This document shows positions 25,189 to 33,288 of a stretch of 64,000 bases of DNA, one piece after another. Under the pieces are notes generated by a model, which was not told the DNA's origin, did no database searches, and worked only from the letters and a program-made list of their open reading frames with translations. The translations under genes and the position numbers were made by a program. The DNA is from Pseudonocardia sp. GTDB lineage: Bacteria; Actinomycetota; Actinomycetes; Mycobacteriales; Pseudonocardiaceae. Position 1 is the stretch's first letter; each line of letters begins with the position of its first letter. The stretch covers positions 1 to 64,000 of the forward strand of contig JAOZVV010000173.1 of assembly GCA_025869365.1 (NCBI GenBank), given 5' to 3'.

Positions 25189-25213
25189 GCCCCGGCCCGG
25201 TGCAGGCCGGGGC
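25189..25213. terminator. Hairpin directly after the FAD/Fe-S gene
   Basis: GCCCCGGCC-CGGTGCA-GGCCGGGGC is a perfect 9-bp stem that begins at the base after the stop codon. It marks the end of the GntR-regulated block. Confidence 0.7.
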
Positions 25214-25322
25214 ACGGGCGTCCCGGTCGGGTCAGAATGGGACGTGCGCCACGACCGGGCGGGCAGGGGAACGCGGCCGTCCCGGAGGCCGTTGAACGAT
25301 CACCGACCACCCGGGGAGAGGC

Positions 25323-26027
25323 ATGTCCGTCGAGTCACCTGCCGACACCGACCCTCCGGACGTGGCGGTCGACCGTCTCGCGCGCACCTGCGCCCTCGCC
25401 GGCGCCGGCGGTGCCGCGATCGCGGTGGTGCTCATCCTCGGGCTGCACGTCGTCGCCACCGACGTGGACCCGATCCGCCGGACGATCAGCGAGTACGGCC
25501 TGGGACCGTACAGGTCCGTCTTCGACGTCGGGGTGCTCGCCCTCGCGCTCGGCACCCTCGCGGTGACGGTCTCCGCCGTCCGGAACGGCCTGGTCAAGGC
25601 GCTGTCGGTGCCCACCGTGCTGCTCGTGCTCTTCGCGATCGGCATGGGCACGGTCGTGGCCTTCGAGAAGACGAACTGGGCCGTCGGGCCGAGCGTCGGC
25701 GGCTACATCCACCGCTACGCCAGCCTCGTCGCGTTCATGGCCATGCCGGCGGCCGCGATCGCGATCGGCCGCCGCTGGAAGGGCGACGCGTCGTGGGCCG
25801 GGTTCGCGGCCTGGACCCGCTGGCTCGGGGTCGTCGCGTACCTGTGGTTCGCCTGGATCCTCGGTGGGTTCCTGCTCCGCCCGTTCACCGGCCGGAACTG
25901 GTGGCAGGCCATCCCGCTCGGCCTCGTCGAGCGCGGGCTGGCCCTCACCGAACTGCTGGTCGTGGTGGTCCTCGCGGTGTGGGGCGTGGCCGCGGCCCGA
26001 CAACGGGTGCCCGCCCCATTGCCGTAG
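25323..26027 (+). CDS. DUF998 domain-containing membrane protein
   Basis: 234 aa with six hydrophobic segments. Conserved DUF998 features are VDPIRRTISEYGLGPYRSVFDVG after the first helix, and long helices VLLVLFAIGMGTVV, YASLVAFMAMPAAAIAI and ALTELLVVVVLAVWGVAAA. DUF998 proteins resemble membrane enzymes or sensors of unknown substrate. ATG 25323 follows GGGGAGAG. The preceding 109 bp after the terminator hold no gene. It is followed by a patatin gene on the same strand after 26 bp, so they may be co-transcribed. Confidence 0.82.
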   Translation: MSVESPADTDPPDVAVDRLARTCALAGAGGAAIAVVLILGLHVVATDVDPIRRTISEYGLGPYRSVFDVGVLALALGTLAVTVSAVRNGLVKALSVPTVLLVLFAIGMGTVVAFEKTNWAVGPSVGGYIHRYASLVAFMAMPAAAIAIGRRWKGDASWAGFAAWTRWLGVVAYLWFAWILGGFLLRPFTGRNWWQAIPLGLVERGLALTELLVVVVLAVWGVAAARQRVPAPLP

Positions 26028-26053
26028 CGGCCGGCACCGCCGAGGATCGGCGC

Positions 26054-26914
26054 ATGGCTGAGCGAACTCGGGCGCTGGTGCTCGGTGGCGGCGGGATCAC
26101 GGGGATCGGCTGGGAGATCGGCCTGCTGGCCGGCCTCGCGGACCTCGGTGTGGACCTCACGGACGCGGACCTCGTCGTCGGGACGTCCGCGGGATCGGTC
26201 GTCGGCGCCCACGTCGCGAGCGGTGCGGACATGCAGGAGCGGTACGAGGCCCAGCTCGTGGACGCGAGCGGGGAGATCGCCGCGAAGCTGTCGGTGGCCA
26301 AGCTGGCCCGGCTGGCGCTCGCGATCGCCGCCGGATCCCGCGAGCCCAAGGCGGTCCGGGCCCGGATCGGGAAGCTGGCGCTCGCGACGGAGACCGTGCC
26401 GGAGGGCGAACGGCTCGCCGTCATGCGCGATCGGCTGACCTCGCACGAATGGCCGCAGCGCCCGCTGCTCGTCACCGCGGTCGAGGCGCGGACCGGCGAG
26501 TTCCGGGTCTTCGACCGCACCTCCGGGGTCCCGCTCGTCGAGGCCGTCGCCGCGAGCTGCGCGGTCCCCTGCGTGTGGCCGCCGGTGACCACGGCCGGCA
26601 CCCGCTGGATCGACGGCGGGTTCCGGTCCGTCGCGAACGCGGACCTCGCGGGCGGGTACGACTCGGTGGTCGTGCTGGCCCCGGCGACCAGGGGCGTCGG
26701 GCCGATCGGCGGCATCGACTCGCAGGTGGAGGCGTTGCGCGCGCGGGCGGACGTCTGCGTCGTCTCCCCCGGGGACATCGCGTTGGAGGCGATCGGGCGC
26801 AACCCGCTCGACCCCGCCCGCCGGGCCCCGTCCGCCCGGGCCGGCCGGGCGCAGGCGTCGTCCGCGGTCGATGCGGTCCGGGCGGTGTGGGAGCGGAGCC
26901 GCTCGGCGGTGTGA
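26054..26914 (+). CDS. Patatin-like phospholipase family protein
   Basis: 286 aa. The patatin fold elements are complete: oxyanion loop GGGGITGIGWE near the N-terminus, nucleophile GTSAGS (Ser within GxSxG, around residue 47) and catalytic aspartate in WIDGGF (DGG). These enzymes hydrolyse acyl esters of phospholipids; substrate and localisation are unknown, and there is no signal peptide. ATG 26054 starts the hydrophobic strand RALVLGGGG. The following 86-bp gap has a short tandem repeat (CCGTTCCTCGCTGTGA and CCGTTCCGCGCTGTGA) of no clear meaning. Confidence 0.88.
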   Translation: MAERTRALVLGGGGITGIGWEIGLLAGLADLGVDLTDADLVVGTSAGSVVGAHVASGADMQERYEAQLVDASGEIAAKLSVAKLARLALAIAAGSREPKAVRARIGKLALATETVPEGERLAVMRDRLTSHEWPQRPLLVTAVEARTGEFRVFDRTSGVPLVEAVAASCAVPCVWPPVTTAGTRWIDGGFRSVANADLAGGYDSVVVLAPATRGVGPIGGIDSQVEALRARADVCVVSPGDIALEAIGRNPLDPARRAPSARAGRAQASSAVDAVRAVWERSRSAV

Positions 26915-27000
26915 CGCCGTTCCTCGCTGTGATGCCGTTCCGCGCTGTGAGGAGGGCGGTGCCCGCGATTCGGCTGAGCCTCCCCGGGTAACCGTTCGAC

Positions 27001-27822
27001 ATGGTTCCTACGATCACGCTCAACAACGGCGTCACCATCCCGCAGTTCGGCTTCGGGGTCTTCCAGATCGACCGCGGAGATGCGGTGGGGGCGATCACGT
27101 CGGCGCTGGACGCGGGCTACCGGCACATCGACACGGCGCAGATGTACGGCAACGAGGCGGACGTCGGCACGGCGATCGCGCAGTCCGGCATCCCCCGCGA
27201 CGAGATCTTCGTCACGACGAAGCTGAACAACGACCGGCACGGTCACGACGACGCGATCAAGGCCCTCGATGAGAGCCTCGACCTGCTCGGGCTGGACCAC
27301 GTGGACCTGTTCCTCATCCACTGGCCGCGGCCGAGGCAGGACCGCTATGTCGAGACCTGGACGGCGTTCGAGCAGCTGCAGCGCGAGGGCAAGGCCCGCG
27401 CGATCGGCGTCTCGAACTTCCAGGTCCCGCACCTGCAGCGGCTCGCCGCCGAGACTTCCACGGTGCCGGCGGTCAACCAGATCGAGCTGCACCCGTACTT
27501 CCCGCAGGCCGAGCTGCGTGCCTACCACCGCGAGAACGCCATCGCGACGGAGGCATGGAGCCCGATCGGCCAGGGCGGCGGCCTGCTCGCCGAGCCGACG
27601 CTGCAGACTTTGGCGTCGAAGTACGGCAGGACCCCTGCCCAGATCGTGCTCCGGTGGCACGTCCAGCTCGGCAACATCGTGTTCCCGAAGTCCGTGACGC
27701 CGTCGCGGATCAAGGAGAACATCGACGTCTTCGACTTCGAGCTCGAGCCCGCGGACGTGGCCGCCGTCGACGCGCTGGACAGCGGCACACGGCTGGGCCC
27801 GGACCCGGACGACTTCGGCTGA
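27001..27822 (+). CDS. Aldo/keto reductase family oxidoreductase
   Basis: 273 aa (beta/alpha)8 barrel, NADPH-dependent carbonyl reduction. The catalytic tetrad is visible: Asp and Tyr in GYRHIDTAQMYGNE, Lys in TTKLNN and His in FLIHWP. The N-terminal LNNGVTIPQFGFGVFQI and C-terminal SVTPSRIKENIDVFDFEL cofactor-binding segments match the DkgA/AKR5 type. A terminator follows 33 bp after the stop. Substrate is unknown. Confidence 0.93.
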   Translation: MVPTITLNNGVTIPQFGFGVFQIDRGDAVGAITSALDAGYRHIDTAQMYGNEADVGTAIAQSGIPRDEIFVTTKLNNDRHGHDDAIKALDESLDLLGLDHVDLFLIHWPRPRQDRYVETWTAFEQLQREGKARAIGVSNFQVPHLQRLAAETSTVPAVNQIELHPYFPQAELRAYHRENAIATEAWSPIGQGGGLLAEPTLQTLASKYGRTPAQIVLRWHVQLGNIVFPKSVTPSRIKENIDVFDFELEPADVAAVDALDSGTRLGPDPDDFG

Positions 27823-27854
27823 GAACCGCCGGCTCGACGGCGTGATCACCGGTT

Positions 27855-27892
27855 GCGGTACGTCCCGGCCACATACGGCCGGGATGTACCGC
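27855..27892. terminator. 16-bp stem terminator after the aldo/keto reductase
   Basis: GCGGTACGTCCCGGCC pairs with GGCCGGGATGTACCGC across ACATAC, with one mismatch. Confidence 0.75.
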
Positions 27893-27975
27893 GCCCGGCG
27901 ATCACCGGCTCCGGCATGATCCAAACATTCTGTGACGCATTCCCGCCCCAGGCTGCACGGCCCGGGGCATCTCGC

Positions 27976-27981
27976 TACCGT
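27976..27981 (+). promoter_or_regulatory. -10 hexamer of the HesB-like gene
   Basis: TACCGT is 7 nt before ATG 27989, a leaderless arrangement. Confidence 0.45.
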
Positions 27982-27988
27982 CGTACCG

Positions 27989-28309
27989 ATGTTGGCAATC
28001 ACCGATACCGCGGCCGAAGCCATCAAGTCCCTGACCACGGATGCGGAGCTGCCCGACGGCGGCGGCCTCCGGATCGCGGCCACGGACCCCGAACAGGGTC
28101 TCGAGCTCTCGCTCGCGGCCCAGGCGGACGAGAGCGACACCGTCCTCACCGGCGAGGGGCTCAACGTCTTCCTCGAGCCGATGGCGGCGGAGGTCCTGGA
28201 GGACAAGGTCCTCGACGTGCAGCCCTTCACCAACCCGGAGGGTGAGGAGGAGCTCCGCTTCGCGATCGGCCCCCAGGCCGAGGAGCCGGAGCCCGCAGGC
28301 CAGGCCTGA
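27989..28309 (+). CDS. HesB/IscA-fold protein lacking cysteines
   Basis: 106 aa. The pattern MLAITDTAAEAIKSL, GGGLRIAAT, GLELSLAA and FLEPMAAEVLEDKVLDV follows the IscA/HesB A-type iron-sulfur carrier fold. However, the protein has no cysteine at all, so the three conserved cluster ligands are missing. It therefore cannot carry an Fe-S cluster in the usual way. Such Cys-less members are annotated as HesB or adhesin in actinobacteria, and their function is unknown. ATG 27989 is set by the -10 hexamer; the longer ORF from 27932 is unlikely. A clear terminator follows. Confidence 0.8.
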   Translation: MLAITDTAAEAIKSLTTDAELPDGGGLRIAATDPEQGLELSLAAQADESDTVLTGEGLNVFLEPMAAEVLEDKVLDVQPFTNPEGEEELRFAIGPQAEEPEPAGQA

Positions 28310-28327
28310 CCGCAGAACCGTCCGACC

Positions 28328-28364
28328 GGGGCGGCATCCACCCGCGAGGGCCGGATGCCGCCCC
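28328..28364. terminator. 12-bp perfect stem after the HesB-like gene
   Basis: GGGGCGGCATCC and GGATGCCGCCCC enclose a 13-nt loop. It starts 18 bp after the stop codon. Confidence 0.75.
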
Positions 28365-28437
28365 GATCTCTGCGCCCTCGGATCGCGGTGCCCTCGGATC
28401 TCTGGGCCCCCGATCTGTGCGCCCTCGATCTGCGCCC
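28365..28437. repeat. Short tandem array, 15-16 bp GATC-type units
   Basis: Five units begin GATC at 28365, 28381, 28397, 28412 and 28427 (spacing 16, 16, 15, 15), consensus GATCTSTGCGCCCTCG. It fills the start of the 313-bp gene-free stretch between the HesB-like gene and the MFS gene. Confidence 0.75.
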
Positions 28438-28442
28438 ACCCC

Positions 28443-28618
28443 GCGAGCTGGCGCCTCCACCCCCGCGAGTCGGTATGTCAGGCCCCGCGAGTCGGGAGCT
28501 GGGGCCACGCGAGTCGCGAGCAGCGCCGCGCGAGTCGGGATCTGGGGCCGCGCGAGTCGGGAGCTGGGGCCGGGCGAGTCGGGATCTGGGGCCGGGCGAG
28601 TCGCGTGCAGGGGCCGCG
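28443..28618. repeat. Array of eight 22-bp units, GCGAGTCGGGATCTGGGGCC type
   Basis: GCGAG anchors occur at 28443, 28465, 28487, 28509, 28530, 28552, 28574 and 28596, so the period is 22 bp (once 21). There are no spacers, so this is not CRISPR. The array ends a few bp from the stop codon of the MFS gene. The same unit in inverted orientation lies at the other end of that gene. Confidence 0.88.
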
Positions 28619-28622
28619 TCGA

Positions 28623-29825
28623 TCAGGGATCGGCCGGCGTGACGAGCGCTCGTGCCCCTCGTGTGGACAGCGCCAGCGCGATCACCGTCGACACCACGGT
28701 GAGCCCGGCCAGGCCGGGGGTGAAGCCGTTCCCGTTCCCGGCCAGGGAGAGCAGCACCGGGACGCCGAAACCCAGGTAGGCGCAGGCGTAGAAGGTCCCG
28801 GTCAGCGCGCCCCGGTGGTCCGGCCCCGCGAGTCGGGCGACGATCGTCAGGCCCGTCGCCAGGCACAGCCCGTACGCGACGCCGAGCAGCAGCGACACCG
28901 GCAGCAGCAGCGGCCACGCCCCGGTGAGGTCCGAGAGCAGCCCCAGCCCGGTCCCGGCCGCCCCGAGGCCGAGCCCGAGTGCGCCCGCCCAGGTCGGACC
29001 GATGTGGCGGACCCACGGCTGCGCGAGCACCCCCGTGCCGAGCGTGATCCCCGAGACGACCCCGGTCACCGCGATCCCGATGCCCGGCATCACCGGGCCG
29101 AGCTCGAGCGGCAGGACGTTCACCGCGGTCGAGGGGTAGGCGAACACCCCGAGGGCGATCGGCACGACCACCAGCAGGAACGGGCGGCGGGCACGCCTCG
29201 GCACGCCGAGGTTCACCGGCGGCCCGCCGATCCGCCTCCGCTCCGGGGGCAACGACTCCGGGATCCGCGCCAGCAACGCGACGGCCGGCAACATGAGCGC
29301 GACGTGCACCAGGTACGGCAGCACGGTCGGCCAGGGCGCCCACTGGCCCAGCAGACCCGACGTCAACGGGCCCAGCGCCCAGCCGCCGCCGAGCGCCGCC
29401 GTCGTGAGGCGGGCGGACCGCGCGGAGACGTCGTCGTCCGTCCCGGCGGCCATGAGCTCGCCGAGCCAGGCGGTCCCGATGCTGAACACGACCCCGGACA
29501 CCGCACCCTGCAGGAACCGGCCGGCGAACAGCACCCCGACGGACGCCGGCACGGCGAGGAACAGCAGCGAGGTCACGACGGAGAGCAGGACGAACGGCAC
29601 GACGACCCGTTTGCGGCCCACCCGGTCGGACACCGGGCCCGCGAGCAGCAGGGCCGGTACGAGTCCCGCCGCGTAGATCCCGAAGGCGCCGGTCAGCGAG
29701 GTGGGGGTGAGGCCCAGCGTCTCCCGGTACAGCAGCAGGAGCGGGGTGGGGACGTTCGTCCCGTAGGCGACGGCGAAGACGACCGCCCACAGCGCGGCCC
29801 AGGGCGGCACCGCGCGTCGTCGCAC
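28623..29825 (-). CDS. MFS transporter, probable drug or metabolite exporter
   Basis: 400 aa with about twelve hydrophobic helices. The MFS loop 2-3 signature is present as GPVSDRVGRKRVVVPFVLL. YRETLGLTPTSLTGAFGIYAAGLVPALLL and the N-terminal start resemble DHA1/arabinose-efflux-type permeases. The GTG start at 29825 is supported by TAGGCT 6 nt upstream. It is flanked on both sides by arrays of the same 22-bp repeat in opposite orientations, which no other gene in the window shows. One further GCGAGTCGGG core occurs inside the coding sequence near 28828. Substrate is unknown. Confidence 0.88.
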   Translation of the reverse strand: MRRRAVPPWAALWAVVFAVAYGTNVPTPLLLLYRETLGLTPTSLTGAFGIYAAGLVPALLLAGPVSDRVGRKRVVVPFVLLSVVTSLLFLAVPASVGVLFAGRFLQGAVSGVVFSIGTAWLGELMAAGTDDDVSARSARLTTAALGGGWALGPLTSGLLGQWAPWPTVLPYLVHVALMLPAVALLARIPESLPPERRRIGGPPVNLGVPRRARRPFLLVVVPIALGVFAYPSTAVNVLPLELGPVMPGIGIAVTGVVSGITLGTGVLAQPWVRHIGPTWAGALGLGLGAAGTGLGLLSDLTGAWPLLLPVSLLLGVAYGLCLATGLTIVARLAGPDHRGALTGTFYACAYLGFGVPVLLSLAGNGNGFTPGLAGLTVVSTVIALALSTRGARALVTPADP

Positions 29826-29831
29826 CGCGGG

Positions 29832-29837
29832 AGCCTA
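29832..29837 (-). promoter_or_regulatory. -10 hexamer of the MFS gene
   Basis: This is TAGGCT on the minus strand, 6 nt before the GTG start. Confidence 0.45.
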
Positions 29838-29853
29838 CCTCCGGCAGCCGCGG

Positions 29854-29919
29854 CCCACCGCTGCTCGCGACTCGCGCGGCTCCGGATCCCGACTCGCCGG
29901 GTCTCAGATCCCGACTCGC
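29854..29919. repeat. Three inverted copies of the 22-bp unit upstream of the MFS gene
   Basis: On the minus strand, GCGAGTCGGGATCTGAGACC, GCGAGTCGGGATCCGGAGCC and a decayed third copy follow at exactly 22-bp spacing. They lie between the ABC-F stop and the MFS start and are inverted relative to the array at 28443-28618. Confidence 0.82.
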
Positions 29920-29935
29920 GGGGTTCGAGGGCCGG

Positions 29936-31567
29936 TCAGAGCTCGCTGAGGTGGCCGGACTCGACGTGCCAACGGCGGGTGGCACGGACCGTGTCCAGCA
30001 TCCGGCGGTCGTGGGTGACCAGCAGGACCGTGCCCCCGAACTCGTCGAGGGCCTGTTCCAGCTGCTCGATCGCCGGCAGGTCCAGATGGTTGGTGGGCTC
30101 GTCCAGCACCAGCAGGTTCACCTCGCGGGCCTGCAGCAGCGCCAGCGCGGCCCGGGTGCGCTCGCCCGGCGAGAGCGACGCCGCGGGGCGCGGCACGTGT
30201 TCCCCGGTGAGGCCGAACTTCGCGAGCAGCGTCCGGACCTCGGAGTCCGGCCAGTCCGGCACGGCCCGGCCGAACGCGGTCGCCAGGGCCTCGTCGCCGA
30301 GGAACAACCCGCGCGCCTGGTCGATCTCGCCGACCCGCACCCCGGAGCCGAGGCCCGCGTACCCCGAGTCCACGGGGATCCGGCCGAGCAGCGCGCCCAG
30401 CAGGGTGGACTTCCCCGCCCCGTTCGCGCCGGTGATGACGACCCGGTCCGCCCAGTCCACCTGCGCGGTGGCCGGCCCGAACACGAAGTCCCCGCGCTTC
30501 ACGACCGCGGCGTCCAGCCGGGCCGCGACCGCACCGGAGCGCGGCGCGGACGCGATCGTCATCCGCAGCTCCCACTCCTTGCGGGGCTCCTCGACGACGT
30601 CCAGCCGCTCGATCATCTTCGCCGTCTGCCGGGCCTTCGCCGCCTGCTTCTCGCTGGTCTCGGCCCGCTTGTTCCGGCCGATCTTGTCGTTGTCCTTGGA
30701 CTTGCGACGGGCGTTGCGAACGCCCTGCGCCATCCAGTTGTGCTGCATCTGGGCGCGGTCCTTGAGCCCACCGAGCTTGTCGTCGTAGGCCTCGTAGGCC
30801 TCGCGGGCGTGCCGCCGCGCCACCTCCCGCTCGGCGAGGTAGCTGTCGTAGCCGCCGTCGTAGACCCCGACCTTGTGCTGGTGCAGGTCCAGCTCGACGA
30901 TCCGGTTCACGGTGCGCGCCAGGAACTCGCGGTCGTGGCTGACGATCACGGCCGGGCTGCGCAGCCCCTGGACGAACTTCTCCAGCCGTTCCAGGCCGTC
31001 GAGGTCCAGGTCGTTGGTGGGCTCGTCGAGGAGCAGCACGTCGTAGCGGGAGAGCAGCAGCGCGGCGAGCCCGGCGCGGGCCGCCTGGCCGCCGGAGAGC
31101 GCGGTCATCGGGGTGTCCAGCGGGACCCCGAGCCCGACGTCCGCCGCGACCTCCGCCGCGCGTTCCTCCAGGTCCGCGCCCCCCAGCGCCAGCCAGCGGT
31201 CCAGCGTGGCGGCGTAGCGGTCCCCGTCCCCGCCCGCACCCAACTCCTCGGCCGCGGCGTCCATGTCCGCCTGCGCCGCGCTCACGCCGGTGCGCCTCGC
31301 GACGTACTGCGTGACCGTCTCGCCGGGGCTGCGCTCGGGTTCCTGGGGGAGGTGCCCGACGGTGGCGTCCGGAGGGCTCAGCGCGATCGTGCCCTCCTCC
31401 GCTCTGTCCTCCCTGGCCAGCAGCCGCAGCAGCGTGGACTTGCCCGCGCCGTTGACGCCGACGAGCCCGACGACGTCGCCGGGGGCGACGACGAGATCGA
31501 GCCCGGTGAACAGGACGTGGGCGCCGTGGCCGGCGGACAGGCCGGACGCCTGCAAGGTCGCACTCAT
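29936..31567 (-). CDS. ABC-F family ATP-binding protein (two ABC domains, no membrane domain)
   Basis: 543 aa. The two nucleotide-binding domains have Walker A GVNGAGKSTLL and GANGAGKSTLL. The signatures are ALSGGQAARAGLAALLLSRY and SLSPGERTRAALALLQA, followed by LLLDEPTNDLDLDGL and LVLDEPTNHLDLPAI. Between them is the ABC-F linker rich in Arg/Lys (QGVRNARRKSKDNDKIGRNKR). ABC-F proteins bind the ribosomal E site and act in translation or antibiotic protection. ATG 31567 is preferred; a GTG at 31576 in frame is possible. It is divergent from menD with 65 bp between. Whether it gives drug resistance cannot be told. Confidence 0.93.
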   Translation of the reverse strand: MSATLQASGLSAGHGAHVLFTGLDLVVAPGDVVGLVGVNGAGKSTLLRLLAREDRAEEGTIALSPPDATVGHLPQEPERSPGETVTQYVARRTGVSAAQADMDAAAEELGAGGDGDRYAATLDRWLALGGADLEERAAEVAADVGLGVPLDTPMTALSGGQAARAGLAALLLSRYDVLLLDEPTNDLDLDGLERLEKFVQGLRSPAVIVSHDREFLARTVNRIVELDLHQHKVGVYDGGYDSYLAEREVARRHAREAYEAYDDKLGGLKDRAQMQHNWMAQGVRNARRKSKDNDKIGRNKRAETSEKQAAKARQTAKMIERLDVVEEPRKEWELRMTIASAPRSGAVAARLDAAVVKRGDFVFGPATAQVDWADRVVITGANGAGKSTLLGALLGRIPVDSGYAGLGSGVRVGEIDQARGLFLGDEALATAFGRAVPDWPDSEVRTLLAKFGLTGEHVPRPAASLSPGERTRAALALLQAREVNLLVLDEPTNHLDLPAIEQLEQALDEFGGTVLLVTHDRRMLDTVRATRRWHVESGHLSEL

Positions 31568-31577
31568 GACGTCCACG

Positions 31578-31583
31578 ACTCTA
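31578..31583 (-). promoter_or_regulatory. -10 hexamer of the ABC-F gene
   Basis: This is TAGAGT on the minus strand, 10 nt before ATG 31567. Confidence 0.4.
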
Positions 31584-31619
31584 ATCCGCGCCCGCGGGCG
31601 GACCCCGGGGACCTGCGCA

Positions 31620-31625
31620 TAGTGT
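31620..31625 (+). promoter_or_regulatory. -10 hexamer of menD
   Basis: TAGTGT is 7 nt before GTG 31633, a leaderless arrangement. Confidence 0.45.
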
Positions 31626-31632
31626 CGTTTCC

Positions 31633-33288
31633 GTGAATCCCTCGACGGCGCAGGCCACGGTGGTGGTGGACGAGCTCGCGCGGGCCGGCGTCACCGACGC
31701 CGTCCTGTGCGCCGGTTCGCGCAACGCACCGCTGGCGTTCGCCCTGCACGCGGCGGACGCCGCCGGGCTCCTGCGCCTGCACGTGCGGATCGACGAGCGG
31801 GCCGCCGGCTTCCTGGCGCTGGGCCTCGCGCTGCGGTCCGGGCGTCCCGTCCCCGTCGTGACGACGTCCGGCACCGCCGTCGCGAACCTGCACCCGGCCG
31901 TCCTCGAGGCGTCCCACTCGGGTGTCCCGCTGCTCGTGCTGAGCGCGGACCGCCCGCCGGAGCTGATCGGCATCGGCGCGAGCCAGACCATCGACCAGAC
32001 GGGCCTCTTCGGCCCTGCCGTGCGGCTGGCGGCCACCATGTCCGTCGCGACGGGGGCGGCGGGACAGCAGGCGCGCTGGCGCTCGACGGTCGACCGGGCG
32101 GTCGCGGCCGCCACCGGGGCCCGCGGCGCCCTGCCGGGGCCGGTGCAGCTGAACCTGCCGTTCTCGGAGCCGCTGGTCCCCGACGCGGATCCGGCCTGGC
32201 CCGAGCCGCTCACGGGACGTGCGGACGGTGCGCCCTGGACGGCTGTCGAGCGCTCGCGGCCCGACGTCCCGCCGCTCCCGCTGGACCCCGCCGCCCCGAC
32301 ACTGGTCCTCGCCGGGAGCGGCCCCGGCGTGCATCCGGCGCTGCTCGGCGGCTGCCCGCTCGTCGCCGAGCCGTCGTCGCCGCTCTGGGGACACGCGCTG
32401 CGGGCGGCTCCCTGGCTCCTCGACGAGCCGTGGCTCCGGCCCGCGCAGGTGGTGGTCGTCGGCCGGCCCACGCTGCACCGCCAGGTCCAGCGGCTGCTCG
32501 CGGACCCGGACGTCGCCGTGTACGCGGCGGCGGACCCGCGCGGCGGGCAGTGGACGGACGTCCCCGCGTCGGTCCGCGCCGTCGGCTCGGTCCCGCCGCT
32601 GGCCCCGCCCGGGGACTGGGTGGACCGCTGGAAGGCGGCGGACGCCGCGGCGGCCGCGGCGCTGGACGAGGCCCTCGGCGGCCCGGGCGTCCCCGGCGGC
32701 CTCCGCCTCGCGCGCGAGCTCGTCGCGGCGCTCCCGGCGGGTGCCCAGCTGGTGCTCGGCTCGTCGAACCCGGTGCGTGACGTGTCCCTGGCCGCCGTCC
32801 CCCGCGGGGACCTGACGGTGCTGTCCAACCGTGGCGTCGCCGGGATCGACGGGACGGTCTCGACCGCGGTCGGCGCCGCGCTCGCCCACCCGGGCCCCGC
32901 CTACGCGCTGATCGGGGACCTGACGTTGCTGCACGACACCACCGGGCTGCTGATCGGTCCGGAGGAGCCGCGGCCGGACCTCACCCTCGTCGTCCTCAAC
33001 GACTCCGGCGGCGGGATCTTCTCCGTGCTGGAGCAGGGCGCGCCGGAGCACGCCAGGTCGTTCGAGCGGATCTTCGGGACCCCCCACACCACGGACCTGC
33101 GGGCGCTGGCCGCGGCCTTCGGGGCGGAGCACGTGCTGGTGGACGGCCCGCTCCCGGTCCGTCCGGGACCCACCCGGGGGCTGCGGCTGCTCGAGGTGCG
33201 GGCCGAGCGCCGAACCCTGCGCGACGGGCACGCCGCGCTCCGCGCCGCGGTGCGCACCGCCGTCGCGTCGGTCAGCCGGGAACCGTGA
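31633..33288 (+). CDS. menD: 2-Succinyl-5-enolpyruvyl-6-hydroxy-3-cyclohexene-1-carboxylate synthase
   Basis: 551 aa thiamine-diphosphate enzyme. It adds the succinyl semialdehyde unit from 2-oxoglutarate to isochorismate, the committed menaquinone step. MenD hallmarks include the N-terminal AGVTDAVLCAGSRNAPLAFAL, the catalytic-glutamate region RIDERAAGFLALGLAL, VTTSGTAVANLHPAV, SNRGVAGIDGTVSTAVG and LNDSGGGIFSVLEQ. GTG 31633 has TAGTGT 7 nt upstream. Its stop overlaps a possible 52-codon ORF that leads into the Rv0556-like membrane gene, the same order as menD-Rv0556-mgtA in M. tuberculosis. MenC, which usually sits nearby, is absent from the window. Confidence 0.96.
   Translation: MNPSTAQATVVVDELARAGVTDAVLCAGSRNAPLAFALHAADAAGLLRLHVRIDERAAGFLALGLALRSGRPVPVVTTSGTAVANLHPAVLEASHSGVPLLVLSADRPPELIGIGASQTIDQTGLFGPAVRLAATMSVATGAAGQQARWRSTVDRAVAAATGARGALPGPVQLNLPFSEPLVPDADPAWPEPLTGRADGAPWTAVERSRPDVPPLPLDPAAPTLVLAGSGPGVHPALLGGCPLVAEPSSPLWGHALRAAPWLLDEPWLRPAQVVVVGRPTLHRQVQRLLADPDVAVYAAADPRGGQWTDVPASVRAVGSVPPLAPPGDWVDRWKAADAAAAAALDEALGGPGVPGGLRLARELVAALPAGAQLVLGSSNPVRDVSLAAVPRGDLTVLSNRGVAGIDGTVSTAVGAALAHPGPAYALIGDLTLLHDTTGLLIGPEEPRPDLTLVVLNDSGGGIFSVLEQGAPEHARSFERIFGTPHTTDLRALAAAFGAEHVLVDGPLPVRPGPTRGLRLLEVRAERRTLRDGHAALRAAVRTAVASVSREP

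Noticed and set aside
28443-28618. CRISPR array
   Set aside because: Units follow each other directly with no unique spacers, and there are no cas genes.
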